Source of the DNA: Oscillospiraceae bacterium
GTDB lineage: Bacteria > Bacillota > Clostridia > Oscillospirales > Oscillospiraceae
Assembly (NCBI GenBank): GCA_910574635.1
Contig: CAJTCG010000007.1
Span: 124,001 to 188,000, forward strand
Reading direction: 5' to 3'
DNA length: 64,000 nt
Shown: in pieces, positions 16,586 to 25,145 of the stretch
Layout: every line of letters starts with the position of its first letter
How positions within the stretch are numbered: position 1 is the first letter of the stretch
Notes under the pieces: generated by a model
Told to the model about the DNA's origin: nothing
The model's database searches: none
Seen by the model: only the letters and a program-made list of their open reading frames with translations
Translations under genes and position numbers: made by a program

Positions 16586-16921
16586 GGGTGGTCTATCGAT
16601 AGAAAGGCAGTCCCGGAAAAAGGCGGACATCTACCCCTTACCGCCAGGTGAGCGACAGCGAAAAGAGGAGCTGGTCCATTCGATAACCGCCAAAACCCCC
16701 GCTCAAACTACGCCGCGGGCTGAAGACTTGCGTACCCGGAGGAAGCACGCCTTGCGCGTCCCTCGTCCTTCGTCCCCCCGCAGGGGCGATACTTCTTTTT
16801 CTCTTTTGGACCGTGCACGGCCCGTTTTCTCTTTTTCTTCTGGCAAGAAAAAGAGAAAATGGGGGGTGCAATGAACCAGCCATCGCTGGTATCCAATCCC
16901 CCCCGCCCGAAGGGCGAGCAA
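16554..16921 (-). repeat. Composite repeat left of leuS (inverted partner of 19430-19670)
   Basis: Read on the minus strand, this region has the same modules in the same order as 19430-19670 on the plus strand. First is a GCTGGTTCATTGCACCCCCC segment with an oligo-T/oligo-A hairpin (16821-16858), then GCGCAAGGCGTGC. Next come CCCGCGGCGTAG...GCGGGGGTTTTGGCGG and TCGCTGTCGCTCACCTGG, and last the 32-base palindrome. Similarity is imperfect and the left copy is longer. No coding sequence is apparent in 16420-16980. Confidence 0.7.
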
Positions 16922-16980
16922 AATCCCCCGCTTTGCAAAAGCGCCATAATAGCCATATTATCAATAAAAGGAGATCACAC

Positions 16981-19407
16981 ATGAAGTACGATTTCACCGC
17001 CATAGAACAAAAATGGCAAGCCAAATGGCTGGAAGAAAAACCCTTCACCGCCGTCAACGGCGACAGAAGTAAGGAAAAATTCTTCGGCCTCATCGAGTTC
17101 CCCTACCCCTCCGGCCAGGGCCTCCACGTGGGCCACGCCCGGCCCTTCACCGCCATGGACATCATCTGCCGGAAAAAGCGGATGCAGGGCTTCAACGTCC
17201 TCTTCCCCATCGGCTACGACGCCTTCGGCCTGCCCACGGAAAACTACGCCGTGAAAAACCACATCCACCCCGCCAAGGTCACCCACGACAACGTCTCCAA
17301 CTTCCGCAAGCAGCTTCAGATGCTGGGCTACTCCTTCGACTGGGACCGGGAGGTCAACACCACGGACCCGGACTACTACAAGTGGACCCAGTGGATTTTC
17401 CTCCAGATGTTCAAGAAGGGCCTGGCCTATAAGGCGTCCATGCCCGTAAACTGGTGCACCAGCTGCAAAATCGTCCTGGCCAACGAGGAAGTGGTGGAGG
17501 GCGTCTGCGAGCGCTGCGGCGGCGAGGTCATCCGCAAGGAGAAATCCCAGTGGATGCTGGCCATCACCAAGTACGCCGACCGGCTCATCGACGATTTGGA
17601 GGACGTGGACTTCATCAACCGGGTCAAAATCCAGCAGCGCAACTGGATCGGCCGGTCCGAGGGCACGGAGGTGGACTTCACCGCCACCAACGGCGACAAG
17701 CTGACGGTCTACACCACCCGCTGCGACACCCTCTTCGGCGTGACCTACATGGTCATTTCCCCGGAGCACCCCTATCTGGAGCAGTGGAAGGACCAGATTC
17801 AAAACTGGGACGAGGTAGCCGCCTACCAGGCGGAGGCCGCGAGAAAATCCGACTTCGAGCGGGGCGAACTGAACAAGGAGAAAACTGGCGTCCGCCTCCA
17901 GGGTATCGAGGCCGTGAACCCCGCCAACGGCAAGCGCGTCCCCCTCTTTGTCTCCGACTACGTCCTCATGGGCTACGGCACCGGCATCGTCATGGGCGTG
18001 CCAGGCCACGACCAGCGGGACTGGGACTTCGCCACGGCCTTCGGCCTGCCCATCGTGGAGGTGGTCCGGGGCGGCGACATCACCAAGGAGGCCTTTGTCC
18101 TCAAGGACGACACGGGCGTCATGGTAAACTCCGGCTTCCTCAATGGCATGACGGTAAAAGAGGCCATCCCCGCCATGAAGGAGCATGTGACGAAAGAGGG
18201 CTACGGACGGCCTAAGACCAACTTCAAGCTCCGGGACTGGGTGTTCAGCCGCCAGCGCTATTGGGGCGAGCCCATCCCCCTGGTGAACTGCCCCAAGTGC
18301 GGCTGGGTCCCCCTGCCGGAGGACCAGCTTCCCCTGCTTTTGCCGGAGGTGGAGAGCTATGAGGTGACGGATACCGGCGAAAGCCCCCTGGCGAAGATGA
18401 CGGACTGGGTGAACACCACCTGCCCGAAGTGCGGCGGCCCCGCCCAGCGGGAGACGGACACCATGCCCCAGTGGGCGGGCTCCAGCTGGTACTTCCTGCG
18501 GTATATGGACCCCCACAACGACAAGGCCCTGGCCTCCAAGGAGGCCCTGGACTACTGGTCCCCCGTGGACTGGTACAACGGCGGCATGGAGCACACCACC
18601 CTCCACCTGCTGTATTCCCGCTTCTGGCACAAGTTCCTCTATGACATCGGCGTGGTGCCCACCAAGGAGCCCTACGCCAAGCGCACCAGCCACGGCATGA
18701 TTCTGGGCGAGGGCGGAGAGAAAATGTCCAAGTCCCGGGGGAACGTGGTGAACCCCAACGACATCGTGGCCCAGTACGGCGCGGACACCATGCGGCTGTA
18801 TATCATGTTCGTGGGCGACTTCGAGCAGGCGGCCATCTGGTCCACCGAGGCGGTGAAGGGCTCCAAGCGCTTCCTGGACCGGGTGTGGAATCTGGCGGAG
18901 AGCGCCAAGGACGACCCGAACCCCTCCCCCGCCAACGAGGCGGTTCTCCACCGGACCATCAAAAAGGTCACCGGGGACATTGACAGCCTGAAAATGAACA
19001 CGGCCATTGCCGCCATGATGACGGCGGTCAACGAACTGACGGCCAACGGGGTCACCAAGGGGGACATGCGGCCCCTGCTCCAGCTGCTGAGCCCCTTCGC
19101 CCCCCATATCACCGAAGAGCTGTGGGAGCGGTTCGGCTTCGCGGCGGAGACGGGGAAGATGTGCTGCCAGAGCCAGTGGCCCGTTTACGACGAGCGAAAG
19201 ACCGTGGCGTCCACGGTGGACTTCGCCGTCCAGGTGAACGGGAAGCTGAAGGGGACGGTCACCATGCCCACGGACAGCGAGGAGGCGGCGGTGGTAGAAG
19301 CCGCCCTGACGGTGGAGAAGGTGCAGAAGGCCACGGCGGGGATGCAGGTGGTCAAGACCATCTTTGTGAAAAACAGGCTGGTGAATTTGATTGTGAAGCC
19401 CCAATAA
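16981..19407 (+). CDS. leuS: Leucyl-tRNA synthetase
   Basis: Class I synthetase charging tRNA-Leu, 808 residues. It has the HIGH motif as HVGH in [16 protein letters not shown], the editing (CP1) domain ([40 protein letters not shown]), zinc-type cysteine pairs CPKCGW and CPKCGG, and KMSKS as [10 protein letters not shown]. Both editing and anticodon-binding domains are present. The ATG at 16981 has AAAAGGAG upstream; the long in-frame upstream extension is repeat sequence. It lies downstream of a leucine T-box and DUF2500, but separated from them by 560 bases of repeats, so whether it is still under T-box control is uncertain. Confidence 0.95.
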   Translation: MKYDFTAIEQKWQAKWLEEKPFTAVNGDRSKEKFFGLIEFPYPSGQGLHVGHARPFTAMDIICRKKRMQGFNVLFPIGYDAFGLPTENYAVKNHIHPAKVTHDNVSNFRKQLQMLGYSFDWDREVNTTDPDYYKWTQWIFLQMFKKGLAYKASMPVNWCTSCKIVLANEEVVEGVCERCGGEVIRKEKSQWMLAITKYADRLIDDLEDVDFINRVKIQQRNWIGRSEGTEVDFTATNGDKLTVYTTRCDTLFGVTYMVISPEHPYLEQWKDQIQNWDEVAAYQAEAARKSDFERGELNKEKTGVRLQGIEAVNPANGKRVPLFVSDYVLMGYGTGIVMGVPGHDQRDWDFATAFGLPIVEVVRGGDITKEAFVLKDDTGVMVNSGFLNGMTVKEAIPAMKEHVTKEGYGRPKTNFKLRDWVFSRQRYWGEPIPLVNCPKCGWVPLPEDQLPLLLPEVESYEVTDTGESPLAKMTDWVNTTCPKCGGPAQRETDTMPQWAGSSWYFLRYMDPHNDKALASKEALDYWSPVDWYNGGMEHTTLHLLYSRFWHKFLYDIGVVPTKEPYAKRTSHGMILGEGGEKMSKSRGNVVNPNDIVAQYGADTMRLYIMFVGDFEQAAIWSTEAVKGSKRFLDRVWNLAESAKDDPNPSPANEAVLHRTIKKVTGDIDSLKMNTAIAAMMTAVNELTANGVTKGDMRPLLQLLSPFAPHITEELWERFGFAAETGKMCCQSQWPVYDERKTVASTVDFAVQVNGKLKGTVTMPTDSEEAAVVEAALTVEKVQKATAGMQVVKTIFVKNRLVNLIVKPQ

Positions 19408-19429
19408 CATTGGGGGGATTCAGCTATGA

Positions 19430-19670
19430 TGATAGCTGGTCCATTTGCACCCCCCATTCTCTCTTTTGCGAAAAGAGAGAATGCGCCGTGCACGGTGGAA
19501 GAGAGAAAACGGAGGCGCGCAAGGCGTGCCTCCGTTTTTTTGAATGTCTCCAGTCCGCGGCGTGGTGCAAGCGGGGGATTTGGCGGTCGACGCATGGACT
19601 GTCCGGTCCTCCTCGCTGCCGCTAACCTGGCTGTGGACTGTGGGGCCTGACCCCCTGGTCAGGCCATTCC
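19430..19670 (+). repeat. Composite repeat right of leuS (inverted partner)
   Basis: Modules: GCTGGTCCATTTGCACCCCCC, a hairpin TTCTCTCTTTTGC/GAAAAGAGAGAA, GCCGTGCACGG, GCGCAAGGCGTGCCTCCG (a hairpin with the GGAGGCGCGC before it and T7 after it, a plausible leuS terminator), CCGCGGCGTGG...GCGGGGGATTTGGCGG, and the 32-base palindrome at 19639-19670. It mirrors 16554-16921. Confidence 0.7.
19639..19670 (-). repeat. 32-base dispersed palindromic repeat, copy 3
   Basis: Exact match of the 16450 unit on the opposite strand (TGTGGGGCCTGACCCCCTGG...). Confidence 0.85.
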
Positions 19671-19728
19671 CCCAGGGACTGCCCTTCTCCCAATAGGACC
19701 TCCGCAGGGGCAGACTCCCCGCCAACCC

Positions 19729-19917
19729 TCAGGAATCCTTTTTCCCCTCCAGCTCAATCCTGCCATGCTTGGCCTCATAGGCCTCTACGGCGTCCCGGAT
19801 TAAAATCAGAACCTGGCTGTTGGCGGAGCGCCCCTCATAGGCGGAAATCACATGAAGCTTGTGCAGTAATTGCTCGTCAATGCGGATTGAATAACTTTTC
19901 ATAGCGTTCTTCCCCAT
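19729..19917 (-). CDS. Arc-type ribbon-helix-helix protein
   Basis: A 62-residue DNA-binding protein with the ribbon-helix-helix pattern (KSYSIRIDEQLLHKLHVISAYEGRSANSQVLILIRDAVEAYE), close to the Arc/MetJ-like regulators of Firmicutes. Two starts are possible: ATG at 19917 with AAGG 8 bases upstream, or ATG at 19902 (MKSYSIRI) with GGGGA. The second gives the more usual N-terminus. It is divergent from a small gene at 20036, and a perfect inverted repeat lies between them (19983-20005). Confidence 0.8.
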   Translation of the reverse strand: MGKNAMKSYSIRIDEQLLHKLHVISAYEGRSANSQVLILIRDAVEAYEAKHGRIELEGKKDS

Positions 19918-19982
19918 AAAATAACCTTAAAATGATTCTATTACATGTTTACTTTACATTCATTTTGTGCTATTATGTCCAA

Positions 19983-20005
19983 AAAGAATATAAAATATAT
20001 TCTTT
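19983..20005. promoter_or_regulatory. Perfect inverted repeat, probable RHH operator
   Basis: AAAGAATATA (19983-19992), three A bases, TATATTCTTT (19996-20005): 10 of 10 pairs. It lies in an AT-rich divergent region of about 100 bases that contrasts with the GC-rich surroundings, 30 bases before the small gene at 20036. Confidence 0.6.
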
Positions 20006-20035
20006 GAACACACAATGTGCCTAAGGAGGAGAACG

Positions 20036-20224
20036 ATGTCACACTATCAAAAAATGTATTCCGTCTTATTCAACGCCGTATCCGACGCGCTGGGGGAACT
20101 GGATAAGCTGAACATTGGCGCGGCAAAGGAATACCTCAAGGAAGCCCAATTCCACACGGAGGAAATTTACATGTCCCAGGACGGCGGAGACGCCGCCCAA
20201 GAGGAGAAAGGCGCCAAGGAATAA
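20036..20224 (+). CDS. Small conserved-looking protein of unknown function
   Basis: A 62-residue, mostly helical protein (MSHYQKMYSVLFNAVSDALGELDKLNIGAAKEYLKEAQ...), acidic at the C-terminus, with no membrane segment. I recognise the general type (short helical proteins with an NAVTDAL-like stretch in Oscillospiraceae and their phages) but not a function. A strong AAGGAGGAG site supports the ATG at 20036. The divergent RHH protein and its operator suggest tight repression. Confidence 0.72.
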   Translation: MSHYQKMYSVLFNAVSDALGELDKLNIGAAKEYLKEAQFHTEEIYMSQDGGDAAQEEKGAKE

Positions 20225-20235
20225 GGCGGCAAAGA

Positions 20236-20270
20236 AGAGGGCCCCGTCCATCGGACGGGGCCCTCTCTAT
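20236..20270. terminator. Bidirectional terminator
   Basis: AGAGGGCCCCGTCC/GGACGGGGCCCTCT with a three-base loop (20236-20266) between the convergent small gene and the SPFH gene. Confidence 0.8.
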
Positions 20271-20288
20271 TAGCGGCAAATCAGGGGG

Positions 20289-21224
20289 TCACTTCTTCGG
20301 CTCCTCGGACTCAAACACCGCCTTGGCGCTGGCGGCAAGACCCGCCAGGCCCTGGAGCTCGCTGGGGATGATGATCTTCGTCGCCTTGCCGTCGGCCACC
20401 TTCTGCATGGCTTCCAGGGCTTTCAGCTTCACCACCTGGTCGTTGGGGGCGGCGTCGTTCAAAAGCCGCAGGGACTCCGCCAGGGCGGTCTGGACCCGGG
20501 TGATGGCCTCGGCCTCCGCCTCGGCGGCCATGATGCGGGCCTGCTTTTCGCCCTCGGCCTGGAGAATCGCCGCTTCCTTGGCCGCCGTGGCCCGGAGGAC
20601 GGCGGCTTCCTTCTCGCCCTGGGCGACCAGCACCTGGGACTCCTTCTGGCCCTGGGCCTGGAGGACGGATTCCCGGCGCTCCCGCTCGGCCTTCATCTGC
20701 TTTTCCATGGCGCTTTGGATGTCCTTGGGGGGAATGATGTTCTTCAGCTCCACCCGGTTGACCTTGATGCCCCAGGGGTCCGTGGCCTCGTCCAGGATGG
20801 CCCGCATCCGGGAGTTGATGACGTCCCGGCTGGTGAGGGACTGCTCCAGGTCCATGTCGCCGATGATGTTCCGCAGGGTTGTGGCGGTCAGGTTTTCAAT
20901 GGCGTTCATGGGGTGCTCCACGCCGTAGGTATAGAGCTTGGGGTCCGTGATTTGGAAATAGATCACCGTGTCAATCTGCATGGTGACGTTGTCCTTGGTA
21001 ATGACGGGCTGGGGCGGGAAGTCCGCCACCTGCTCCTTCAAGGACACCTTCTTGACCACCCGCATGACGAAGGGCACCTTCACATGCGGGCCCTGGTTCC
21101 ACACGGCGTGGAACTGGCCCAGCCACTCCACCACATAGGCCCGGGACTGCTGGACGATATGGACGTTGGAAATGATCAAAATGACCAGCAGGACAATGAC
21201 GACGGAAACAGGAATCCACCACAT
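20289..21224 (-). CDS. SPFH/band-7 membrane-anchored protein (QmcA/stomatin-like)
   Basis: A 311-residue flotillin/stomatin relative that organises membrane microdomains. One N-terminal membrane helix (WWIPVSVVIVLLVILIISN) precedes the SPFH domain (VQQSRAYVVEWLGQFHAVW..., GVEHPMNAIENLTATTLRNIIGDMDLEQSLTSRD, WGIKVNRVELKNIIPP). A Glu/Ala-rich coiled coil follows (residues about 185-255), then a short hydrophobic-rich tail. Its ATG shares one base with the stop of the NfeD gene (TAATG), so the two are a coupled pair, the standard SPFH-NfeD arrangement. Confidence 0.92.
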   Translation of the reverse strand: MWWIPVSVVIVLLVILIISNVHIVQQSRAYVVEWLGQFHAVWNQGPHVKVPFVMRVVKKVSLKEQVADFPPQPVITKDNVTMQIDTVIYFQITDPKLYTYGVEHPMNAIENLTATTLRNIIGDMDLEQSLTSRDVINSRMRAILDEATDPWGIKVNRVELKNIIPPKDIQSAMEKQMKAERERRESVLQAQGQKESQVLVAQGEKEAAVLRATAAKEAAILQAEGEKQARIMAAEAEAEAITRVQTALAESLRLLNDAAPNDQVVKLKALEAMQKVADGKATKIIIPSELQGLAGLAASAKAVFESEEPKK

Positions 21225-21694
21225 TATGTTCTTACCTCCACTTTCTCTGAATATTGGACCAGGAGCTTTACGCCCTCGATCTTCTGTACCTTCACCTGGG
21301 TCCCGGCGGGAATGACGGCGCCGTCGGCGCTGCGGGCGGTCCAGGTTTTGCCGTCCACGTAGACGGCGCCGGAGGCCCGGTCGTTGTCCACGGGCTCCGT
21401 GACCTTGGCCGTCATGCCCACCACCCGGTCGGAGTTGGTGGGGATACGGGGCCTGGTCATAAAGCGCCGGACCAGGGGCCGGGTAATCACCAGCGCCAGG
21501 GCGGACACCACGGCGAACACCAGCACCTGGGTCGCCTCCGGGGAGAGCCCGCCCAGGGCCCAGCCGGACATGCAGGTGAAAAGCGCCGCCAGGGACCCGG
21601 CCACGAACCAGATGGAGATCATGCTCTCCGTGACCACCTCGGCCACGCCGAAGAGAACGATGGCCCCCAGCCAGAGCCAGATAAACATGCTCAT
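21224..21694 (-). CDS. NfeD-family protein
   Basis: A 156-residue NfeD (short type): four hydrophobic segments in the first 90 residues (MFIWLWLGAIVLFGVAEVVTE, SIWFVAGSLAALFTCMSG, ATQVLVFAVVSALALV) and a C-terminal OB fold (GMTAKVTEPVDNDRASGAVYVDGKTWTARS). It partners with the SPFH protein. The start at 21694 has AAAGGAGG 6 bases upstream; an upstream in-frame start lacks a site. Confidence 0.88.
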   Translation of the reverse strand: MSMFIWLWLGAIVLFGVAEVVTESMISIWFVAGSLAALFTCMSGWALGGLSPEATQVLVFAVVSALALVITRPLVRRFMTRPRIPTNSDRVVGMTAKVTEPVDNDRASGAVYVDGKTWTARSADGAVIPAGTQVKVQKIEGVKLLVQYSEKVEVRT

Positions 21695-21875
21695 AGAATG
21701 CCTCCTTTCCAATCGGCCTCAGCTTTCTTATTCAGTATAGCATATCCGCTATAGAAAAAGTGTTTCAATTCAGTAACAATTCACAAAGGGGGCCTGAACC
21801 CCTCCCGGCGGCAGTTGAAAAGGGCGAAAACTCCTGGTATACTAAGACGGCAGAATCGAAAAGGAGGGACTCCCT

Positions 21876-22988
21876 GTGACCTTAACCATCCCCTGCCTCC
21901 TGGGCTTAGAGGCCCTGGTGGCCGACGAGATCAAGCGCCTGGGCCTGGCCGGCGTCCGGGCGGAAAACGGCCGGGTCCACTGCGAGGGGACCCTGGCGGA
22001 CATCCCCCGGCTGAACATCGGCCTGCGCTGCGGGGCCCGGGTGCTGATGGAGCTTGGGGAACCTTTCCCGGCCCCGGACTTTGAGGCCCTGTTCCAGGGG
22101 GTCCTGGCCCTGCCCTGGGAGGACTTCATCCCCCGGGAGGGGGAATTCCCCGTGAAGGGCTACTCCCTGAATTCCGCCCTCCACTCCGTCCCCGCCTGCC
22201 AGGCCATTGTGAAAAAGGCCGCCGCCCGGCGGCTGGGGAACGCCTACGGCTGCGAAACCCTGCCGGAGACGGGAAGCCGCTATCAGATTCAATTCGCCAT
22301 CATCAAGGACCGGGCCTCCCTGTACCTGGACACCTCCGGCGAGGGGCTTTACAAGCGGGGCTACCGGGCCCGGAATATGGGCGCGCCCCTGCGGGAGACT
22401 CTGGCGGCGGCGCTGGTGACCCTCTCCCGCTACCGGGGGAAGGACCCCTTCTGCGACCCCTTCTGCGGCTCGGGCACCATTCCCATCGAGGCGGCGCTCA
22501 TCGCCAGGAACCGGGCCCCGGGCCTGGACCGGCGCTTTGCCGCCCAGAAGTGGAAGTCCATGGACCCCAAGCTGTGGATGGACGCGGCGGAGGAGGCGCA
22601 GGACAAGGAGTTTCACGGGCACTACGACATCTGGGGCGGGGACATTGACCCGGCGGCGGTGGAGCTGGCCCGGCACAACGCGGCCCTGGCGGGGGTGGAG
22701 GACTGCGTGCGCTTTGAGGAGGCGGACGCGGGGAAATTCCGCCGCGGCGGCGAGTACGGGCAGCTGGTGACGAACCCGCCCTATGGCGAGCGGCTGCTGG
22801 AAAAGGAGGAGGCGGAGGCGCTGTACCGGGCCTTTGGCAAGGCGCTGGAGGACCTGCCGCCCAAGTGGCGGGTGATTGTGCTGAGCTCCCACACGGAGTT
22901 CGAGCGGTGCTTCGGCCGCCCGGCGGACAAGAAGCGCAAGCTCTACAACGGGATGCTGAAATGCGACGCGTTTTTCTATGGGCGCTGA
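21876..22988 (+). CDS. THUMP-domain class I RNA methyltransferase (RlmL/YcbY-like)
   Basis: S-adenosylmethionine-dependent guanine-N2 methylase of the COG0116 group. It has an N-terminal THUMP domain (residues about 45-155) and a Rossmann methylase domain with motif I DPFCGSGTIPIEAALIA and catalytic TNPPYGERL. Homologues modify 23S rRNA G2445; this 370-residue form has the methylase half of E. coli RlmKL only. The start is GTG with AAGGAGGGA upstream. It is a single gene upstream of tRNA-Ser. Confidence 0.88.
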   Translation: MTLTIPCLLGLEALVADEIKRLGLAGVRAENGRVHCEGTLADIPRLNIGLRCGARVLMELGEPFPAPDFEALFQGVLALPWEDFIPREGEFPVKGYSLNSALHSVPACQAIVKKAAARRLGNAYGCETLPETGSRYQIQFAIIKDRASLYLDTSGEGLYKRGYRARNMGAPLRETLAAALVTLSRYRGKDPFCDPFCGSGTIPIEAALIARNRAPGLDRRFAAQKWKSMDPKLWMDAAEEAQDKEFHGHYDIWGGDIDPAAVELARHNAALAGVEDCVRFEEADAGKFRRGGEYGQLVTNPPYGERLLEKEEAEALYRAFGKALEDLPPKWRVIVLSSHTEFERCFGRPADKKRKLYNGMLKCDAFFYGR

Positions 22989-23060
22989 AAAAGGGGGCGG
23001 GAATTTTCCCGTCCCCCCTTGCAACGGCGGAGAAAGTGTGGCATAATAGGTAAGGTTTAT

Positions 23061-23151
23061 GCAGCGGTATCGAAGTGGTTATAACGGCCCTGACTCGAAA
23101 TCAGGTGTACCCGCAAGGGTACCGTGGGTTCGAATCCCACCCGCTGCGCCA
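23061..23151 (+). tRNA. tRNA-Ser (anticodon CGA)
   Basis: Acceptor GCAGCGG/CCGCTGC, anticodon stem CTGA/TCAG with loop CTCGAAA (anticodon CGA, codon UCG), a long variable arm (TACCCGCAAGGGTA) typical of serine tRNA, a T arm with GTTCGAATC, and encoded CCA at 23149-23151. Confidence 0.95.
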
Positions 23152-23231
23152 GCTCAGGAATTCCCCTTACCGCTGCGCTTCCCGCCCCGAAGGGGCGGAA
23201 AGCTCCGCCGGACGGGGAATTCCTTCGCCTT

Positions 23232-23273
23232 CACCCGCGAACCGCTTTGCTGGGTTCGCGGGTGATTTTTTTT
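23232..23273 (+). terminator. Terminator after tRNA-Ser
   Basis: CACCCGCGAACC/GGGTTCGCGGGTG hairpin followed by T8. Bases 23274-23401 contain a short GACGAAG tandem repeat and nothing else recognisable. Confidence 0.85.
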
Positions 23274-23401
23274 GCGGGGGACGAAGGACGAAGGACGGGG
23301 GTAAGGGGAGGCCGCTTTGCTTCGCTTGCGGCGGTGGTTGTGGGATTTGTTGAAAATTCCTTGTGTAATATAGGCGTTTTGTGGAATTTGGCGGAGGGCG
23401 C

Positions 23402-23430
23402 TTGACAAGTTTCACCTTTCCGGATATACT
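23402..23430 (+). promoter_or_regulatory. Promoter of the purine riboswitch operon
   Basis: TTGACA (23402-23407), 17-base spacer, TATACT (23425-23430). Confidence 0.85.
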
Positions 23431-23448
23431 GCGGCCTGTAAATACTGG

Positions 23449-23544
23449 CTTGTATAAGTTCATGATCGGATGAGCGTTTCTACCAACTGCCGTAACAGTT
23501 GACTACAAGTTTTTGGGCCTGGCCCTGAAACTTGTGGTCTTTTT
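23449..23544 (+). promoter_or_regulatory. Guanine-class purine riboswitch with terminator
   Basis: P1 CTTGTA (23449-23454)/TACAAG (23504-23509); P2 GTTCAT/ATGAGC; J2/3 TTTCTACC; P3 AACTG/CAGTT; and J3/1 GACTA, in which the C corresponds to C74 and marks the guanine/xanthine-type pocket rather than adenine. Both L2 (GATCGG) and L3 (CCGTAA) are one base shorter than the usual 7. A terminator hairpin ACAAGTTT (23505-23512)/AAACTTGT (23528-23535) plus T-run (23538-23544) uses the 3' strand of P1 as its left arm. Ligand-stabilised P1 would block the terminator: an ON switch. The 150 bases after it up to 23694 hold no gene I can support. Confidence 0.88.
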
Positions 23545-23694
23545 GTTTCGGCGGTTTTTTGTTTTCCCCCGCCGGCGGAGGAAGACCGCCGCTCTCCAAT
23601 ACCAGCGGACGCTTTGTGCGCACATGGCGGCTGCTCATGCGCTTATCCTGCCCGTATGATCTCACGCGGAAACCGCGTATTTGGGAGGTAACGC

Positions 23695-25047
23695 ATGAGC
23701 AGTCTTTTTGTGAAAAACGCCTCGGCCATCGTCACCTGTGACGAACAGGATACCGTACTGGAAAACGCCGGTATTCTCATTCGGGACGGGGCCGTGGCCT
23801 ATATAGGGGCTGAATCCCAGGAGGCGGACGAGGTCCTGGACGCCTCAGGCTGTATTGTCTATCCGGGGCTTATCAATACCCACCATCATCTCTACCAGAC
23901 CTTCAGCCGGAACCTGCCCCAGGTGCAGAACATGGAGCTGTTCGACTGGCTGAGGACGCTGTATGAGATCTGGAAGAACCTGGACGGCGATGCAATTTAC
24001 CACAGCTCCGTCGTGGGCATGGGGGAGCTGCTGAAAACCGGCTGCACCACCGTCTTTGACCACCACTACGTCTTCCCCGGCGGGGCCGGGGACCTGCTGG
24101 AGGCCCAGTTTGCCGCCGCCGGGGACCTGGGGGTGCGGATGGCCGCCTCCCGGGGGAGCATGGACCTGAGCAAAAAGGACGGCGGCCTGCCTCCCGACAG
24201 CGTGGTCCAGACCGTGGATGAAATTCTCCGGGACTGCCGGAGGGCGGTGGAGAAGTACCACGACCCCCGGCCCCTCTCTATGCGGACAGTGGCCCTGGCC
24301 CCCTGCTCCCCCTTCAGCGTCTCGGCGGAGCTGCTGCGCCAGTCGGCCATTTTGGCCCGGGAACTGGGGGTACGGCTTCACACCCACCTGTGTGAGACGA
24401 AGGACGAGGAGCGTTACGTCCTGGAAAAGCACGGAAAGCGGCCCCTGGCCTATATGGAAGACCTGGGCTGGGTGGGCCCGGACGTGTGGTATGCCCACGG
24501 CATCCACTTCAACGATGAAGAATTGAAGCTGCTGGCGGACACGGGCACGGGCGTCGCCCACTGCCCCATCTCCAACATGAAGCTCTCCTCCGGCGTGTGC
24601 CGGCTTCCCGAGATGCTGGAGCTGGGGGTTCCCGTGGGCCTGGCTGTGGACGGCAGCGCCAGCAACGACGGGTCTAATCTTCTGGAAGAGCTTCGAGCAG
24701 CCTATCTGCTCCATCGTCTGTGCTCCAGCGAGAAGGCCCCCAGCGGGTACGACCTGCTGAAAATCGCCACCCGGGGCAGCGCCCGGGTGCTGGGCCGGGC
24801 GGACATCGGCTCCCTGGAGCCCGGCAAGGCCGGGGACCTGTTTATGATCCGCCGGGACCGGCTGGAGCTGGTGGGGGCGGACCTGGATGTCAAGTCCATG
24901 CTTGGCACCGTGGGCTTCAAGGGCCCCGTGGACGCCACGGTGGTGAACGGCCGGGTCGTGGTCAAGGACGGCCGCCTCACCGGCATCGACGAGGAAAAGG
25001 CGGTCCGAGAGGCCCGGGCCTGCTGCCAAGCGTATTTGAACCGCTGA
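23695..25047 (+). CDS. 8-oxoguanine deaminase-like amidohydrolase
   Basis: A 450-residue metal-dependent amidohydrolase of the ATZ/TRZ-guanine deaminase group. It shows the metal ligands in PGLINTHHHLYQTFSRN, then VFDHHYVFP, HTHLCETKDEE, YAHGIHF, AHCPISNMKLSSGV and the late Asp in GLAVDGSASNDG. The HHHLYQ and FDHHYVFP segments resemble the 8-oxoguanine deaminase (PA0142-like) branch. Alternatives are guanine deaminase or a related aminohydrolase. Control by a guanine-class riboswitch and the adjacent purine permease support a purine substrate. It has a good GGGAGG site. Confidence 0.8.
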   Translation: MSSLFVKNASAIVTCDEQDTVLENAGILIRDGAVAYIGAESQEADEVLDASGCIVYPGLINTHHHLYQTFSRNLPQVQNMELFDWLRTLYEIWKNLDGDAIYHSSVVGMGELLKTGCTTVFDHHYVFPGGAGDLLEAQFAAAGDLGVRMAASRGSMDLSKKDGGLPPDSVVQTVDEILRDCRRAVEKYHDPRPLSMRTVALAPCSPFSVSAELLRQSAILARELGVRLHTHLCETKDEERYVLEKHGKRPLAYMEDLGWVGPDVWYAHGIHFNDEELKLLADTGTGVAHCPISNMKLSSGVCRLPEMLELGVPVGLAVDGSASNDGSNLLEELRAAYLLHRLCSSEKAPSGYDLLKIATRGSARVLGRADIGSLEPGKAGDLFMIRRDRLELVGADLDVKSMLGTVGFKGPVDATVVNGRVVVKDGRLTGIDEEKAVREARACCQAYLNR

Positions 25048-25145
25048 GTGTATTTTAAAAATCACTCCGCGGGTCTCCCGCGGAGCTACGGGAGGAACAC
25101 AGCAAGAACGCTGATCGAAAAAGCACCCGCGAACAGGACCGGAAA

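Noticed and set aside
23274-23310. Short GACGAAG repeats as a possible CRISPR or VNTR
   Set aside because: Only two or three 7-8-base units without spacers; low-complexity sequence like that at 32686-32737. No CRISPR array exists in the window.
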